The notes below the pieces were generated by a model. That model did not search any database. It worked only from the letters and a program-made list of their open reading frames with translations, and was not told where the DNA came from. A stretch of 64,000 nucleotides of DNA from Cyclobacteriaceae bacterium. GTDB lineage: Bacteria > Bacteroidota > Bacteroidia > Cytophagales > Cyclobacteriaceae. Of this stretch, positions 62,269 to 64,000 are shown piece by piece; within the stretch, counting starts at the first letter, position 1; every line of letters begins with the position of its first letter. The position numbers and the translations under genes were made by a program. The stretch spans positions 1-64,000 of the forward strand of contig JAAUQL010000018.1 in NCBI GenBank assembly GCA_012033595.1, given 5' to 3'.

Positions 62269-63912
62269 TTACGATACCGGTAGGGTTGCTTTTGGGAAGA
62301 AAACTATCCTTATTGCTTCTACTACCAGAATCGAGGCCAATACCAGCAATATCATGGATATGATACCGATGGATGAAAAGCCTGATTGATAAATCAATTG
62401 ACCCAAGGCCCAGAGCGTCATGGAAAGCATAAATACCATGGGTATGGCAATGAACAATGTCCGTTTGCCTTTGCGCTTTTGCCAGACATACACTACCAGA
62501 AGAGCCAAGCCGGCCAATAGCTGATTGGTAGAGCCAAAGACTGGCCAAACGGCTTTCCATGCCGGAACAGCATTGCCCTGAGTGTCGTGTAGCACAACAA
62601 ATGTAAAGGCCAGGGGAATAGCCAAAGTGGCCAGGGTGCTTACATAGCGTGAGGAAGGGCCGCTGGCATGGAGCAACTCTTCTAAAATATAGCGCGCCAG
62701 GCGAGTGGAAGTGTCGAGTGTTGTCAACAAAAAGGTGGAAACCGCCAGGATACCAAACGACACCCCGGCCTCGAAAGGGATACCAATAATGGAAAGAAAA
62801 TTGCCCATGCCGGTACCAAATACCACCAGGGGCGCCTGGTGCACCAGGGTATCATCTTTTACCAACATGGCCACGGTAAAAAGCGCGATCACCGCGACCA
62901 GTCCTTCTATCAACATGGCGCCATAGCCAATCTTGCGGGCATCGGTCTCGCAATTTAATTGCTTGGAAGTGGTGCCGGAGGCCACTATCGAGTGAAAACC
63001 AGAACAGGCACCACAAGCAATGGTGATGAATAGTATGGGAAACAAAGTGCCTTTATCGATATCAGACCAGGTGGTGAAGGCGGGGTATTGAAAATCGTAG
63101 CCTCCAAAAATGATTCCGACAAAGGCGCCCAGCAGCGAAGCATAGAGCAGGAAAGAAGACAAATAGTCACGCGGCTGCAACAAAATCCACACCGGCGATA
63201 TCGCAGCAATGAAGGCATACACGATCAGTACTATATTCCAAAATCTGCCCGGGTTAGATTGAAATAGCGCAGGGAGCAGGCTCGTTTCCAAAGGATAAAG
63301 ATGCCCCAGCCAGACCCCGACAAATACCAACGGAACAAATAGCATGGAAGCGCGCAACAGCGAGATATTTGATTTATTGAGCACGAGCCCAAATAAAATG
63401 GCCAGGAAAATAAAAAACGTGGAAGAACCGGCCACTTCGCCGTGCGTCACAAAGGTGCTGGAGGTAAGATCAACGAATACAATAAGGATGTACACCATGG
63501 CCAGCCAGATGAAGATAAGAAACAGCTTGTAAGAAAGCGGAGTCATATATTCTCTGGCAATTTCGGCAATGGATTTGGCTTTGTGGCGGATAGAAGCCAT
63601 TAGTGAGGAGAAGTCGTGTACCCCCCCGATGAATATAGACCCTATGATGATCCACAACAAGGCCGGAACCCACCCAAATGCTGCCGCGGCTATGATGGGC
63701 CCCACCACCGGACCCGCACCCGCAATGGAAGAAAAGTGATGCCCAAGCAACACTGCCGTTTTGGTGGGCACCTTATCAATGCCATCATATTCGGTGTGGC
63801 TGGGTGTCTTGCGACGATCATCGATCTCGAAATGACGATCGAGAAACCGGCCATAAAATCTGTAGGCCAGGGCAAAAACGACTATGGACGCAACGAATAT
63901 TAAAGCAAGCAT
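62269..63912 (-). CDS. cstA: Carbon starvation protein CstA family transporter
   Basis: Inner-membrane transporter of about 547 residues with some 14-16 helices, of the CstA family (peptide or pyruvate uptake; E. coli CstA takes up pyruvate). Blocks: KTAVLLGHHFSSIAGAGPVVGPIIAAAAFGWVPALLWI, GGVHDFSSLMASIRHKAKSIAEIA, ACGACSGFHSIVASGTTSKQ and WPVFGSTNQLLAGLALLVV. Convergent with the barrel gene. The upstream 88 nt at the window edge hold a GTAAAGCAG / CTGCTTAC inverted repeat (63970-63993), possibly in its promoter or leader. Confidence 0.92.
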   Translation of the reverse strand: MLALIFVASIVVFALAYRFYGRFLDRHFEIDDRRKTPSHTEYDGIDKVPTKTAVLLGHHFSSIAGAGPVVGPIIAAAAFGWVPALLWIIIGSIFIGGVHDFSSLMASIRHKAKSIAEIAREYMTPLSYKLFLIFIWLAMVYILIVFVDLTSSTFVTHGEVAGSSTFFIFLAILFGLVLNKSNISLLRASMLFVPLVFVGVWLGHLYPLETSLLPALFQSNPGRFWNIVLIVYAFIAAISPVWILLQPRDYLSSFLLYASLLGAFVGIIFGGYDFQYPAFTTWSDIDKGTLFPILFITIACGACSGFHSIVASGTTSKQLNCETDARKIGYGAMLIEGLVAVIALFTVAMLVKDDTLVHQAPLVVFGTGMGNFLSIIGIPFEAGVSFGILAVSTFLLTTLDTSTRLARYILEELLHASGPSSRYVSTLATLAIPLAFTFVVLHDTQGNAVPAWKAVWPVFGSTNQLLAGLALLVVYVWQKRKGKRTLFIAIPMVFMLSMTLWALGQLIYQSGFSSIGIISMILLVLASILVVEAIRIVFFPKATLPVS

Positions 63913-64000
63913 ATTTTGGGTATTCTATAAGCCACCAACAACCGACTGAAGCGGGTCGCAACCAGTATAGTAAAGCAGTTAAATGCTGCTTACTTCAGCC

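Noticed and set aside
1-64000. Search for tRNA, rRNA, CRISPR arrays, prophage and transposases.
   Set aside because: No conserved TPsiC or anticodon-arm pattern, no regularly spaced repeats and no integrase or transposase motif was seen by eye; a dedicated search could still find small remnants.

Overview
The window looks like core chromosome of a member of the Bacteroidota, most likely a Cytophagales-type bacterium. I base this on the gene families (DUF3822-coaD, the DAHP synthase/type II chorismate mutase fusion, the block coaX - FadL-like barrel - TPR protein - lptC - CBS/HlyC protein - ppiD, NhaD-type antiporter, DUF4105, TIGR02757, PorT-like barrel), on several promoters of the Bacteroidota type (TTTG, about 20 nt, TAnnTTTG), and on weak or absent Shine-Dalgarno sequences. 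I see no prophage, insertion sequence, CRISPR array, rRNA or tRNA. The lineage call is inference; no marker gene was compared.

Layout. 1-931: no gene; a possible short transcript. 0.9-5 kb: glycogen branching enzyme and a 14-repeat MORN/YwqK-like outer-membrane protein. 5-8.6 kb: thioredoxin-like protein, SixA phosphatase, LysM/RlpA-like protein, TIGR02757 protein. 8.6-16 kb: pyrE, two Nudix hydrolases, coaD, DUF3822 and its pseudopilin-like neighbour, RecD-like helicase, DUF1573, DUF423, YggS. 16-24 kb: M42 peptidase, shikimate genes aroA, aroB and DAHPS/CM, then proline dehydrogenase and isocitrate dehydrogenase (both frameshifted). 24-33 kb: RlpA, DUF819, a GH2 beta-mannosidase-like gene, aminotransferase, MDP-1-like phosphatase, cydAB. 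33-43 kb: PorT-like barrel, DUF721 + recF, pdhA, a TPR protein, ribH, aspartokinase, a GDPD phosphodiesterase, adenosine-kinase-like protein, NhaD antiporter. 43-51.6 kb: anmK, then the coaX-to-ppiD envelope block (pantothenate kinase, outer-membrane barrel, LPS transport, periplasmic chaperone). 51.6-64 kb: DUF493, TerB-like protein, lipoprotein methyltransferase, DUF4105, pterin dehydratase, rsmI, inositol monophosphatase, radical SAM/SPASM protein, M1 peptidase, an ECF sigma factor with a membrane protein and a barrel, and cstA.

The most important property for anyone using this annotation is a set of eleven single-base deletions that break nine otherwise normal genes (DUF3822, proline dehydrogenase, icd, GH2 twice, MDP-1, TPR protein, lptC twice, hlyC-like, sigma factor). 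All are deletions and nearly all lie in homopolymer runs, so I read them as sequence errors rather than gene decay. I annotate these genes at full length.

The best leads for new biology are: a lipoyl-like hairpin domain inserted into the conserved pseudopilin-like protein next to DUF3822; a promoter-plus-terminator unit without an ORF at 5130-5242 (candidate small RNA); a GH2 mannosidase-like protein whose expected nucleophile Glu is Lys; a methyltransferase with a lipoprotein signal; and a two-copy intergenic repeat. I found no clearly new multi-gene system.
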